A DNA stretch of 64,000 nucleotides from Haliotis asinina (lineage: Eukaryota > Mollusca > Gastropoda > Lepetellida > Haliotidae), in assembly GCF_037392515.1 (NCBI RefSeq), contig NC_090283.1:21053501-21117500 (forward strand), given 5' to 3'. The notes beneath the pieces were generated by a model. It was not told the origin of the DNA. It saw nothing but the letters and a program-made list of their open reading frames with translations, and did no database searches. Shown piece by piece: positions 24,286 to 34,318 of the stretch. The translations under genes were made by a program, and so were the position numbers. Within the stretch, counting starts at the first letter, position 1; each line of letters opens with the position of its first letter.

Positions 24286-24870
24286 TGTCAGCCAGCCAAC
24301 CAAACAACTACGAGAGAATTTAAGCAATAAGGTAATGACGCTTGGACATACCGAAATAACGGTTTCGAATACCATCAGGCAGTGGTGCTGTATTAGTTTT
24401 GGACTTTTTCAGGACTTGTGGTTGGATAATACATGTACATAAAACCTGCACAATTATGTTCTTACACATCGCATGTTCGCAATCATGATCTGTTGTCATT
24501 ATTAAACATTTAGCATTTCCTGCTACAGGAAGTTTTCCTGGGTAGTTTTGTTATTTGTTCCGTTTTAGATAATTTCCGGATCAAGCGGAACTCGAGTCAT
24601 ATGTTCAACGTCAGACGAGAACCTGTAGTGCAGTCATTTGTCACTTGAAAGTTTTGTTGATGCTATAACACCTTTGATCCTCCGATTCATTCAGGACAAT
24701 TGTGAGTACTCAATTTGTCTCAAGGAAAACACTGTTTACATGTTTCCAGCAAGTTGTCAAAATAACGAAATGTTTTGCAAACGTTTCTTTTCGTTTAGTA
24801 TATATAAGCTATCTCAATACAATTTCACATTTAAATTCTTTCATATTAGAGTCTTACTCTCAGTATCATT
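24286..24870. other. Intergenic, no feature seen
   Basis: AT-rich DNA with no repeat or coding signal I can name. Confidence 0.5.
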
Positions 24871-24871
24871 T

Positions 24872-25020
24872 GTGGCAGCGGGGTAGCCCAGTGGTAAAAG
24901 CGTTCGCTCGTTACGCGAAAACCCATATCGATTCCCAACATGGATGCAATCTTTGAAGCCCATTTCTGGTGTCCCCTGTCTTAATATTGGCGGAATATTA
25001 CTAAAGGTGGCATAAAACTA
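24872..25020 (+). mobile_element. Family A SINE, near full length
   Basis: GGCAGCGGGGTAGCCCAGTG head (box A), GCGTTCGCTCGTTACGC, weak box B ATCGATTCCC, then GAAGCCCATTTCTGGTGTCC and TGGCATAAAACTAA. Confidence 0.85.
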
Positions 25021-25591
25021 ATCTTGAATACATCCTCGTTTTAATAGCAAAACAACATTCACATAATCCCCTTTTAAAATTCGCAGGAGAGAGCACGAGC
25101 TTATATACTTGTGTGTCAGGCGTCCTGAAAGAATAGTTCTGCAGGAATATTGGGCGACATATATATGACATACATATATACTTGCATAAGGAACTACTCG
25201 ACTGTTGAAACTCTGCCCACGCCCCTCCCCACCTCCATTTCAAACTGATTTGTGAGTAGGTTTAGGCCGCATATAGGGATTATGCAAAATTAATAGCTAG
25301 GAAGTGATGCTGTATGTTTCTGGAGAAAGGAATGACACCCACTCCCACCACAATGATTTTAAGCATGATTTTAAAATAGGTTTATATACTGCCCTATCCT
25401 ATAATGTCGGCCTTGATAGCCTGAAGATTGTGAAACCTTGAAACGTGGTCGGTTAGTCTGTACATGTGTACATGTCCAGTTTTGAATGATATATTTACTG
25501 TTATAAATAATTGTAAAACTTTGGCCAGTTTTTCCATGTTCAAAGTGATCAGACAGTGACGCACCGCCGGTGGTCGGTGGGATGTCTACTT

Positions 25592-25672
25592 CATGCGGTG
25601 GGGTAGAGTAGTGGTTAAAGCTTTCGCTCGTCACGTCGAAGATCCATGTTCGATTCACCTCTCACTCACTCG
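25592..25672 (+). mobile_element. Family A SINE, 3'-truncated head
   Basis: GCGGTGGGGTAGAGTAGTGG, GCTTTCGCTCGTCACG and ATGTTCGATTCACC (box B), then directly CTCACTCACTC. Only the tRNA-like head remains. Confidence 0.8.
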
Positions 25673-25927
25673 CCTACCCACCCAAACACCGACCCATGCT
25701 CCAACCCTCCCACACACTCACTCATCCAAATCGACGAAGTCGCTTTTGCGGAACTCTTCCCCCTAATACTCCATGCCAGGACACTGACGTTAGAATGGGC
25801 ATGGTACAGGACTTGCTGAATGCGAAGTAGCTCCTTTATACTGGAACAACTCCTCTGTCAGTCCATAATCGAAAGCATGTGACATAAAAGGACTTCTTTG
25901 ATGCACGGACACTCTGACAAATTAGGA

Positions 25928-26029
25928 GATAAACATCATGTGCTGGCCAATTTCCGGGTGTTATTGAGTATTTGGAGCACGGGAATACATTTGGAAGCGA
26001 CGACGTGAGCCAACACATGATGTTTATCG
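25928..26029. repeat. Inverted repeat of about 20 bp, 58-bp spacing
   Basis: GATAAACATCATGTGCTGGC at 25928 pairs with GCCAACACATGATGTTTATC at 26009-26028, one mismatch. It could fold as a hairpin or be the ends of a tiny element. Confidence 0.75.
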
Positions 26030-26178
26030 ACATTGTAAACGAAAATGTAAACCAAAGGGTTTTAGAGTGTCTGCACTCGTTTACATCGAGTACGGGTACA
26101 GCAGTGAAGTGTCATCAGCTGGCCGGTTCAGTTGGTTCCCACGATAGCATCTGGAGAATTGGTGACATCATTCTGACG

Positions 26179-26229
26179 TACGTAACAATATGATTTGAAT
26201 GACGTCACAATGTGATTTGAATGACGTCA
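26179..26229. promoter_or_regulatory. Two CRE palindromes in a 22-bp direct repeat
   Basis: TGATTTGAATGACGTCAC occurs twice in a row, placing consensus cAMP-response elements TGACGTCA at 26200-26207 and 26222-26229. A near match TGACGTACGT lies just upstream at 26174. Binding by CREB/ATF proteins is an inference; the nearest gene start found is 3.4 kb downstream. Confidence 0.4.
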
Positions 26230-26330
26230 CCACTGTTGATGACACAACAAAACAATTGTTTGCGATGTATCTACGTGTAAATAGACAGAGAATCGTCTTG
26301 CAGTTTCCGGGAATCAAACACCATTTGATC

Positions 26331-26939
26331 CAGTCTAAGTAAACTTATCCTCAGTACTTTTCGTTACACTCCACTACTGAGTCTAACAAAACCTTATAGA
26401 AGGTCGCGTCAGGTAACCAATCAGAACACAGCTTACCAAATCGCGAAAGTGCACATTCGCACATACCTTTTGAACTTTTTATCTCGAAAAGGTTCGTACC
26501 CGAACGATTCCGAATGCTATTTACGCTCGCTTCCAGGTGATACACAGGGTGTACGTACAACCATGACAACGGTGAGTTAACAGGCGCTGAAAATAGTGTT
26601 TTTGGCAATATTCAATGATGTCATCTTGCGGAAATATTACCTAATGGTAACCATGTCAACAGAGACCCCAAAGCGTATATATTGCAGGTCAAATAACTGT
26701 GTTATATGCGGATTTTTGTTTCTGGAAAGATATGTGTTAATGACCTGAATATTTTGAAAGTCCCTCTGATCCCTAAATAGTAGCCGTTGTCTGATTGGTT
26801 AAATCTATTTTACCGTCTCACGTTTGATTGGACGGTCCTTGGCCGCTCAAAGGTTCCCTGACGCGACATTCTACCAGGTTTTGTTAGACTCAGTGGTGGA
26901 GTGTAACAAAATATAGTGAGAATAAGTTTACTTAGACTG
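26331..26939. mobile_element. 609-bp TIR element with perfect 10-bp target duplication
   Basis: The left end CAGTCTAAGTAAACTTATCC is matched by the reverse complement of the right end, CAGTCTAAGTAAACTTATTC. The match continues through TTACACTCCAC, CTGAGTCTAACAAAACCT and TGTCGCGTCAGG-type blocks for about 88 bp. CCATTTGATC flanks both sides, at 26321-26330 and 26940-26949. Long TIRs with a 9-10 bp target duplication fit a non-autonomous Mutator-like element. No transposase is encoded. Confidence 0.9.
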
Positions 26940-27044
26940 CCATTTGATCATGTTTTTCAACCAATCAGATTGCAGAACACAGTGACGTTTGGTTTACAAT
27001 TCCTCTTAACCACTACTAAATGAAATCTGTGTGTGCTCTCTATC

Positions 27045-27263
27045 ATGCCACGTCATGACACTGTCTGCACCGAATCTGTCGACGTGTCGTATGCAGTCTC
27101 CGACTGTAAACACGATGTCTTCCATGTCGCCGGTGAAGTAGAAATCGTCATCGCTGAACCAGACTCACCGACAGCTTTTAAGGTTACAACAGTTCCGGAC
27201 TCTACTCCATCACCGCAAGCGATAGCGCGGCTTGGATTCTTCCAAAACAAAGGGAACAACTGA
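27045..27263 (+). CDS. Possible small protein of 72 residues, unrecognised
   Basis: ATG at 27045, stop TGA at 27261-27263. The product begins MPRHDTVCTESVDVSYAV and is acidic, without signal peptide, membrane segment or known motif. It is more GC-rich and evenly composed than the DNA around it, which is the only reason to list it. It could be chance, an old exon, or repeat-derived. Confidence 0.18.
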   Translation: MPRHDTVCTESVDVSYAVSDCKHDVFHVAGEVEIVIAEPDSPTAFKVTTVPDSTPSPQAIARLGFFQNKGNN

Positions 27264-27654
27264 CCTTCTTGGCCACTTCACGCAATGGAATCCAGACAGT
27301 TTGGTGGGAAATTTGTCTCAGACCAGAGATGCGTTGTGCATGTATGTAAAGGTCCTGGGTTTTGGTGGTAGCTCCTGGACGGTCGCTTTTTGAGCGATCT
27401 TGACCGGAATTGGTCGGTAGGAAACGACCTCAAAGGCGAGATACGGTGCTCTAGTGAACGCTGAAACGCCTGGCAACTACAGACTGCAACCTCAGCTTCA
27501 CGGCGGCCTGTGGTGATGGGTCGATTGGTGGCACTTAGTGGTAACATAATGATTTCCTAGTTTCTAGGCCCAAATGAATAACAAAATTAAACACAACTTG
27601 TGTCTTTTCAAAGTGATCTATACCGCAAGCTTACATGCACGAGCATTTTGCTTT

Positions 27655-27750
27655 GCATGTTTTGTTTTGTTTTAATTTTATATATTTATTTGTTTGTTTT
27701 TGTTTTTTGTTTTATTTTGTTTTGTTTTGTTTATATTTGTTGTTGTTGTT
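27655..27750. repeat. T-rich (TTTTG)n simple repeat
   Basis: TGTTTTGTTTTAATTTTATA continuing into TTTTGTTTTGTTTTG and (TTG)n. Low complexity. Confidence 0.85.
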
Positions 27751-28556
27751 TTGGGGTGACGTTTTGGCGAATAGTTCTGCAAACGCTTCTAAAACAAAGA
27801 GAAAAGTTAAAACTGCCGCGCTGAATTTGTTTTCAGTCACACAAAGATGACGTTTTTGGAAAGATACGGTAATATTTGTATTGTTTCAGTCGCAGATACA
27901 TGAGTCTAATATTGTCAAAATCACCTGTGCGTTTCTTTTTCTAGAGAGTGTATTTTAACCCCCGATAAATCCATAATAGTGGGTAATACAGGAAGGTAAC
28001 CGTGGCAACGTACAGAAGCACCCGATAACGCTGTTGCAGTATCTCACCCAGGGAATACTTCCGTAGTTCTACTTCCTACCACAGTGAAAGACGTGTTTCA
28101 CAATGTGAATACAGTTGCTTATAGATCACTGACTGGGTCATTTGTTTTCAAATTCACATAATAGACGTAATTCTTAAACATACTTTTAATATTTTCATGA
28201 CGCATATTTTTTATTAGGTTTTGCATGCCAAGCCCGTTGATGAAACGTTTGGTGAAACGTTTTTTCACAACCAGTGTCATAGGTAATACATGAGTATTGG
28301 TAATACATAAGTCGAACATTGTGTCGAACGGATAGCGTCAACGTTTTGCTGTTCTGTCGATCATCGGTTAACTCGAGTCCCCGCAACTTCTGCACAAAGT
28401 ACGTTTGTGCATACAAGAGAAACATCGTAGTTTCGAATATTTATGTAGCGAACTTTCGATTGTCTCAAATTACATTTCCTTACTGAGAGAGTGTTCAATA
28501 TTTGGTTGTGGCGATACTCGGAAAGCGCAAAGTATTTACGTTACACCCTTCACCGG

Positions 28557-28857
28557 CGGCCCGATGCTTGCTGGTTACATGGCGGGCTTACAAGTTTATT
28601 ATATAGCCATCTGTGTGGGCAATACATTTTCCAAGTGTATATATTTGACAATGTCACTATCTACGGGAAATATTTCGAAACGAATTTACAATTGTGGTCA
28701 CTACATAATGTCTGTATCATGATCAATCAAACTGTTACTTCCACTGATCAACCCACCCATGTATCTAACACTACACGTGACTGGTCAAGAGAATGCTTTC
28801 AGCCAGTGAATAATATCGTTCTTATCTGATGACAGTGACACTAAATGACATAACAGT
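28557..28857 (+). repeat. Duplicated segment, copy 1, upstream of the TLR gene
   Basis: Starts CGGCCCGATGCTTGCTGGTT and ends near ACAGTGACACTAAATGA. Aligns along its length with 29106-29414, with substitutions and small indels throughout, so the duplication is old. Confidence 0.85.
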
Positions 28858-28924
28858 GACCATGTGGGCTTCCTGTCTTTTTGTAGGAGTTTCAAACACT
28901 GTTAACTGTGCTTTTCTCTGCACG

Positions 28925-29060
28925 GAGTGGGTGGTGGCGTGGCAGAGTGGTTAAAGCATCTCTTTCTTCGTCGCGCTGAAGAACCGGGTTCGATTCCCCA
29001 CACAGTTACATTGTGTGAAACCCTTTTTATAGTACATTACAATATCAGGAACGTTCCATA
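28925..29060 (+). mobile_element. Family A SINE between the duplicated segments
   Basis: GTGGCGTGGCAGAGTGGTTA (box A) and CCGGGTTCGATTCCCC (box B) are a well-preserved tRNA-like pair. ACATTGTGTGAAACCC follows. It is the best-preserved tRNA head in the window, but with no acceptor stem pairing it is not a tRNA gene. Confidence 0.85.
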
Positions 29061-29105
29061 AAAATCTGATTGTAACTGTCATTGTATGAAATAGCGTCTG
29101 CCGAT

Positions 29106-29414
29106 CGGCCCGCTGCTGCTAGTTACATGGCGGGCTTACAACTTTATTTTATAGCCGGCACTGTGTGCCAATACATTTTCCAAGGATATATTATTATTTG
29201 ATCATGCCATTGAATCCGGGAAATATTTCGAAACTATTTTACAATCATGGAAAGTAGATGATGTCTGTATAGTTCATGATCAATCAAACTGTAACTTCCA
29301 CAGACCAACTTGTCATTTATCTAACACTAAATGTGACTGGTCTAGAGAATGCTTTCAGCCAATGAATAATGCCATTCTTTTCTGATGACAGTGACACTAA
29401 ATGAATTAACAGTT
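29106..29414 (+). repeat. Duplicated segment, copy 2, upstream of the TLR gene
   Basis: Starts CGGCCCGCTGCTGCTAGTTA, 549 bp after copy 1. Shared blocks include TACATGGCGGGCTTACAA, GGGAAATATTTCGAAAC and AGAGAATGCTTTCAGCCA. Confidence 0.85.
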
Positions 29415-29526
29415 GAAGCGTCCGCTCGAAGACCCGGGTTCTATTCCACACATGGATACAAGGTGTAAAGCTCATATCTTGATCTGATGTTGCTAGAAAT
29501 ATGGCGTAAAACCATACTCACTTACC
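29415..29526 (+). mobile_element. Family A SINE, 5'-truncated
   Basis: GCGTCCGCTCGAAGACCCGG, box-B-like GGGTTCTATTCC, then ATGGCGTAAAACCATACTCA. It ends about 130 bp before the TLR start codon. Confidence 0.75.
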
Positions 29527-29655
29527 CTAGAATGTCAATCAAACCATTCGGGAGGTGCATTCAAATTAACATATGTGTTTCTATTTCCTAAATCGCAATT
29601 CAGTTTTTTCAACTCAGTCTCAAACACATTGTTTACTTTACAGATCCTGGCAACG

Positions 29656-32172
29656 ATGGCAATGCGGTTCTCATTTCTGATTCAGCTGTCAATCAAGATT
29701 TGCTTTGTGTGTGCCTCCTCCAATATCTGCAGCCCATGTGAATGTTCTTCCTTATCTCAAGAAGGGTGCATCTTCATGGACTGTTCCAGTAGGAATTTGA
29801 GCAAGCTTCCTGCATTTATACCAAATTCCACATGCAGGCTGAACCTTCAAAACAACCTGATTGAAACCCTCGTCAACGACAGCTTCAAGGAACTGAAGAA
29901 CATAACGTCTCTGGACGTATCCTTTAACTCTATGTTCGAATTACAAGGAACCTCCTTTGCTGGTCTTTCAAAGCTTGAATACCTGGATCTGTCCAGCAAC
30001 AACATCTCATTTAATGCAACGGCTGAGACGGTGTTTTCCCCACTGCAACGTTTGAGGAGTCTAAACATCAGCAACAATACATATCCCATGTACCCTCGTG
30101 AGCTGCTTGGGTCGCTTGGATCACTCCACAGTCTCACAATGGACGGTTTCCGAGGACCTGTCGTCACGGAATGGCAAGAATTACCTAATTTAAGATATCT
30201 GTCTCTGTCTGGTTTTAACGGAAGGTGTATGATTCGTCACATGGCTAACAAGACGTTTCTCCATCTTCCAATGATACAGGTGTTGAACTTGTCCAACTGC
30301 GGAATATATACAACTGAACCTGGCACCTTTCAGATCCTGAAACGTCTACACACATTAGATTTGTCAAACAATACCCGTTTGAAAATTAAAGGACTAATTA
30401 ATGTTACATATGGGCTCGACAAAACTAATATCAAGAAGCTTGTGATCAATCAAATAGTCAAAAGAAAATCCGTTGGAGTTACTGTAGGTCAGACACAGGT
30501 ACAACAGCTCCAGAATTCATCCCTTGAAGAGATAGAAGCAAATAACAATAACATTGAATTGTTTGATGAAGATATCTTCCGTGTTCTACCAAAGTCGCTA
30601 AAAAGGATCACTATGAGAAACAACCGACTTCATTCTGGAGAGTACTTCAAGAATATAGGTATTCTCGCTAGTCTGGAATTCCTGGATTTAAGTACCGACC
30701 ACGTCACTCATTGTTTGCGATTTGGAGTCACATTCTCTGAAAGAAAACGACGCTCGTTTGATCTGCGCCAGAGAGAAAATAGTTTGAGAACTACCGAAAT
30801 TAGCACTCATCAGCGTAATAGCAAGCCGTACTTCAACAAAGACGCCGTAACCGAATTCAGAATTCCCCCCAAACTGAGAACATTAAAATACGCTAATTCA
30901 CTGTTAGAATATTACATATCAGAAATGCATTTCGCTGAAAATAATTTGAGTTATATTGATTTGTCATCTAACATTCTCACCAGGTGGTTGGGCCCTATAT
31001 ATGGTTTAGAAAAAGTCACTCACCTAAACCTGTCTAACAACAAAGCTGATTTTGTTGGTCGTTCCTTCTTTCCTAGTTTCAGATCTTTGATAACATTAGA
31101 TATTTCCAGAAATTATCTCGGATTCGATCGTCAAAAGAACATGTCTTACTTTAGAAATCTAACCAGTTTAAAATTCTTAAATATGTCAAAGAACAACATC
31201 CATCTTCTGAAGTCCATCTTCATGGAAGATCTTCATTCACTTGAACATTTAGATGTATCTTTTAACAACATTCACTACGTGGATTTGAAGGTAAGCCTTT
31301 TCCCACATTTGGGCCATTTTAATCTTGCGAATAATTATCTTTTATGGATAGGAAAAAAGGAGAGATTGCAAATGAATGAATTAGCAGAAAAGCATAAGGT
31401 TGTTGTAGATTTGTCGGGGAACATGATGTCATGTGATTGTGACAACATCGTCTTTCTTTCTTGGCTAATGCATTCCAGGATCACATTCCAGGATTTGCAG
31501 AATTACACATGCATTTTCGATTCCGGATACGTAATAAAATTTACGGATATTGAAAATGCATTAGAGCATTTGGAAGAAACTTGTCGCTTGTATCTTCCTC
31601 TAGTACTTGTAACCCTGACGGCAGTGATGTTGTTCACTTCCGTTGTTCTGTCGGGTATTTGTTACCGGTACAGATGGAACCTGATCTATTTCTTCTACGC
31701 GACGAAGCTGAAGCATAAGAGAAATACACGTACTGGAGACGACAGTTACGACTTCGACGCATACGTTTCCTATGCAGATGTAGACTTTGACTTCGTCAGA
31801 AATATGGTGAACAAAATGGAGAACCTGCTTGGGACAAGACTCTACATCCGGGACAGGGATTCCATTCCAGGTGCTCCAATAGCTGAGAACATCATCGACG
31901 GCATACGACGGAGTAGGAGGACGGTGTTGGTGCTGTCCAGGGCCTTCCTGAGAAAGAAATGGTGCAGGAATGAGTTACACATGGCCAACATGGAGAGTGT
32001 GTCCACTCGTAGGTCAGTCATGATCATCATCATGCTAGAGGACCTGCCAAGACAACACATTCCACCTGAGATTCTGTATGATGTTCAAAATGGCAGTTTT
32101 GTTGATTACCCACAGGAGGAGGCGGAGATGGATCAGTTCTGGAGAAATTTACAAGTGGCAGTTGAGGTTTAA
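29656..32172 (+). CDS. Toll-like receptor (single-cluster LRR ectodomain, TIR domain), 838 aa
   Basis: Innate immune receptor: the ectodomain binds ligand, and the cytoplasmic TIR domain recruits MyD88-type adaptors. Signal peptide about 1-21 (MAMRFSFLIQLSIKICFV), N-terminal Cys cap (NICSPCECSSL, 23-33), leucine-rich repeats about 50-590 with many LDLSxN cores, one C-terminal Cys cap (C593, C595, C619, C643), membrane segment 645-669, TIR 698-838. TIR box 1 is FDAYVSYADVD, the BB loop is RDRDSIPG (732-739) and box 3 is FW (828-829), all intact. One cysteine cluster makes it a vertebrate-like sccTLR. The whole coding region is one exon. A TTTACTTTACAG acceptor ends at 29643, so a 5' UTR exon is likely. 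Two nearby ATGs at 29656 and 29662 both give the signal peptide. The ligand cannot be told. AATAAA overlaps the stop at 32172-32177. Confidence 0.96.
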   Translation: MAMRFSFLIQLSIKICFVCASSNICSPCECSSLSQEGCIFMDCSSRNLSKLPAFIPNSTCRLNLQNNLIETLVNDSFKELKNITSLDVSFNSMFELQGTSFAGLSKLEYLDLSSNNISFNATAETVFSPLQRLRSLNISNNTYPMYPRELLGSLGSLHSLTMDGFRGPVVTEWQELPNLRYLSLSGFNGRCMIRHMANKTFLHLPMIQVLNLSNCGIYTTEPGTFQILKRLHTLDLSNNTRLKIKGLINVTYGLDKTNIKKLVINQIVKRKSVGVTVGQTQVQQLQNSSLEEIEANNNNIELFDEDIFRVLPKSLKRITMRNNRLHSGEYFKNIGILASLEFLDLSTDHVTHCLRFGVTFSERKRRSFDLRQRENSLRTTEISTHQRNSKPYFNKDAVTEFRIPPKLRTLKYANSLLEYYISEMHFAENNLSYIDLSSNILTRWLGPIYGLEKVTHLNLSNNKADFVGRSFFPSFRSLITLDISRNYLGFDRQKNMSYFRNLTSLKFLNMSKNNIHLLKSIFMEDLHSLEHLDVSFNNIHYVDLKVSLFPHLGHFNLANNYLLWIGKKERLQMNELAEKHKVVVDLSGNMMSCDCDNIVFLSWLMHSRITFQDLQNYTCIFDSGYVIKFTDIENALEHLEETCRLYLPLVLVTLTAVMLFTSVVLSGICYRYRWNLIYFFYATKLKHKRNTRTGDDSYDFDAYVSYADVDFDFVRNMVNKMENLLGTRLYIRDRDSIPGAPIAENIIDGIRRSRRTVLVLSRAFLRKKWCRNELHMANMESVSTRRSVMIIIMLEDLPRQHIPPEILYDVQNGSFVDYPQEEAEMDQFWRNLQVAVEV

Positions 32173-32738
32173 ATAAAAAAGACCAAACTTATTTCCATGG
32201 TGTGACCAGAAAGGATATTCCGTCTGAGATTCTGTACGATGTTCAGAATGGCCATTTTGTTGATCACCCACGGGAGGCGGGGTGGATCAGTTCTGGAGAA
32301 ATTTACAAGTGGCAGTTGAGGTTTAAATAAAAAAGACCAAACTTATTTCCATGGTGTGACCAGAAAGGATATTCCGTCTGAGATTCTGTACGATGTTCAG
32401 AATGGCCATTTTGTTGATCACCCACGGGAGGCGGGGTGGATCAGTTCTGGAGAAATTTACAAGTGGCAGTTGAGGTTTAAATAAAAAAGACCAAACTTAT
32501 TTTCATGGTGTGGCCAGAAAAGATATTCCGTCTGAGATTCTGTACGATGTTCAGAATGGCCATTTTGTTGATCACCCACGGGAGGCGGGGTGGATCAGTT
32601 CTGGAGAAATTTACAAGTGGCAGTTGAGGTTTAAATAAAAAAGACCAAACTTATTTTCATGGTGTGGCCAGAAAGGATATTCCGTCTGAGATTCTGTACG
32701 ATGTTCAGAATGGCCATTTTGTTGATCACCCACGGGAG
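32172..32738 (+). repeat. 154-bp tandem copies of the TLR gene 3' end
   Basis: GTTGAGGTTTAAATAAA occurs at 32161 (the gene itself), 32315, 32469 and 32623, exactly 154 bp apart; a partial fourth extra copy stops at 32738. Each unit carries the last TIR-coding part (GAGATTCTGTACGATGTTCA), the stop region and AATAAA (32326, 32480, 32634). Since 154 is not a multiple of 3 and the copies lack a GAGATGG-like stretch, they are not translated as TIR. The 3' 65 bp of each unit equals the gene, while the 5' 85 bp is alike among the copies but differs from the gene. Confidence 0.97.
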
Positions 32739-32828
32739 AGCCTGGATGTGACATTGACATGTGAAGGAAAACGACTGTACCAAACGTTTGTCATAGTCTT
32801 AAAATCATTCATATCAATACCGCAACCA

Positions 32829-33040
32829 TCCTCGATATCTCCAGGGTATATGTTCCGATGTGTCCACTATACACTGGATTCATCTACGGATAACTTTATT
32901 ACCTCCCTTAGCTGGCTTTATATCCAATCAGGTGTATACGCTGGGAAGCTAGGCGAACCAATCACAACTCACTTTCGCTTTTTAAATTATCTAACCGATT
33001 ACACTTGGCAACACGAACCATGCACAGATTCTCAGAAAGA
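32829..33040 (+). mobile_element. Truncated copy of the TIR element found whole at 41357
   Basis: CATCCTCGATATCTCCAGGG, ACACTGGATTCATCTACGGA and TTATTACCTCCCTTAGCTGG match the left part of 41357-41713. The right terminus is missing. Confidence 0.75.
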
Positions 33041-33374
33041 GACACGTATATACACATTGACTATGCCATATGATAGACAATTATTTCATTACATAGTATG
33101 AGCAGGTGTACATGGTGGTAAATATCCTCGGGTAACCTGACGTAAATACCGGCTCATGCGAATATTGGCAACGCTACGTCTGTCATCTGGTTAAGCCTTT
33201 GCCTCATTGAAATAATACAGCATTTAAAATACATGCATATGTAAATACATCAGTAACGCTAGAATGTCTTAACTGTAGGTACTAACAGTTCCGTATGATA
33301 TACATTAGCTAGTATAAGATAATACATCCCTGTCTAGTACTATACACAATTTACTTTGTAAACGTATTACCTTA

Positions 33375-33532
33375 CAGTGGAAGCTGTCAAAACCGGCATC
33401 TGCCCAATCCGACAAGTTGTCAACACCGGCATAAAATCTCAGTCCCATCCATAGTTTACCATCAACTTTACAATCCATCACTTTGTCTATTTCTTCAGTC
33501 CCAAAGAGTTCCGGTTTAGACAGCTCCCATTG
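33375..33532. mobile_element. 158-bp pogo/Tigger-like mini element
   Basis: Left end CAGTGGAAGCTGTCAAAACC; reverse complement of the right end CAATGGGAGCTGTCTAAACC. Both are flanked by TA (33373-33374 and 33533-33534). The CAGTGGAA start and TA target recall pogo/Tigger elements. It has no coding capacity. Confidence 0.7.
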
Positions 33533-34140
33533 TATTTGCTCTAATAATTAGTGATGCAGAAAAAAATCATTTAAGTCTGCAAAAGTAATCGTACAACTTT
33601 CGCCTAAATAACAATATCACTGTTGTGTTGCTAGTGTTATATTTAATTGTTCGACATCTCAAACCAGATATTTAAACTCTGCCTTTTCAGTCGTGGAACT
33701 TTCGACGAAGTACAGGTTGTTCAGCTTGACCTGATCAAGTGAGTACTAACACATTGCGTGACCGTGTCACTACTGGTTGGGTCTATTATTGTGGAGGGGT
33801 GCGCCCTTGTCAGGTGATTGCCGAACAGCCGATGTGATGTCTGAACAGCCGAGACAAGGTCGCCGTTTGACATCTCAGTGTTGAGAAATCGTCAGCAATG
33901 TTCTTTCTTTAAACAGTTAGGTTTAATGTTTCCTATTCGGGTTTTTTTGGCAGCGAGCAGCAGCAGTGAATCGGTTTCAGAAAGCTAGATAGCTAGATAG
34001 CTTATGATTGTAAAAACAATTCAGTTAAAGTATGAACTGATTGGGGTTTTTTTTCTCAGAAAAGTTGTTTTCCGGTACAGGTTCTAAAACGAATCCAAGT
34101 ATGCATGTTTCGCTAGAACGCAACAATGACATCAATCTAT
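33533..34140. other. Intergenic, no feature seen
   Basis: AT-rich, without repeat families or coding signals I can name. Confidence 0.5.
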
Positions 34141-34143
34141 GTC

Positions 34144-34318
34144 TTAAAAGGCGACTAACGGGATTGGGTGGTCAGGCTCGCTGACTTGGTTGACACATAT
34201 GTCATCAATTCCCAATTGCGCAGATCGATGCTCATGTCGTTGATCACTGGATTGTCTGGTCCAGACTCTATTATTCACAGACCGCCGACGTATGGCTGGA
34301 ATATTGCGGTCATGCATG
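34144..34318 (-). mobile_element. Family B repeat, truncated
   Basis: AAAAGGCGACTAACGGGATT to GGCTGGAATATTGCGG. The outer GACCCGTGAAGG end and the ACTC tail are absent. Confidence 0.85.

Larger units (their letters stand above)
26950..28556. other. Intergenic, mostly unique sequence upstream of the TLR
   Basis: Contains one small open frame (27045-27263), a T/G-rich simple tract at 27655-27750 and scattered TGACG words. No exon is recognised. Confidence 0.5.

Noticed and set aside
28925-29060. Possible tRNA gene
   Set aside because: Good box A and box B, but no acceptor stem or plausible cloverleaf; continues as a family A SINE.
29575-29655. An earlier start for the TLR frame
   Set aside because: It begins with GTG, and a splice acceptor at 29632-29643 lies inside it; the ATG at 29656 is followed by a proper signal peptide.
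32664-33101. 145-codon frame starting with TIR-like DIPSEILYDVQNG
   Set aside because: Chimera of the last partial 154-bp TLR repeat and a truncated MITE; it begins at a non-ATG codon and has no TIR core.
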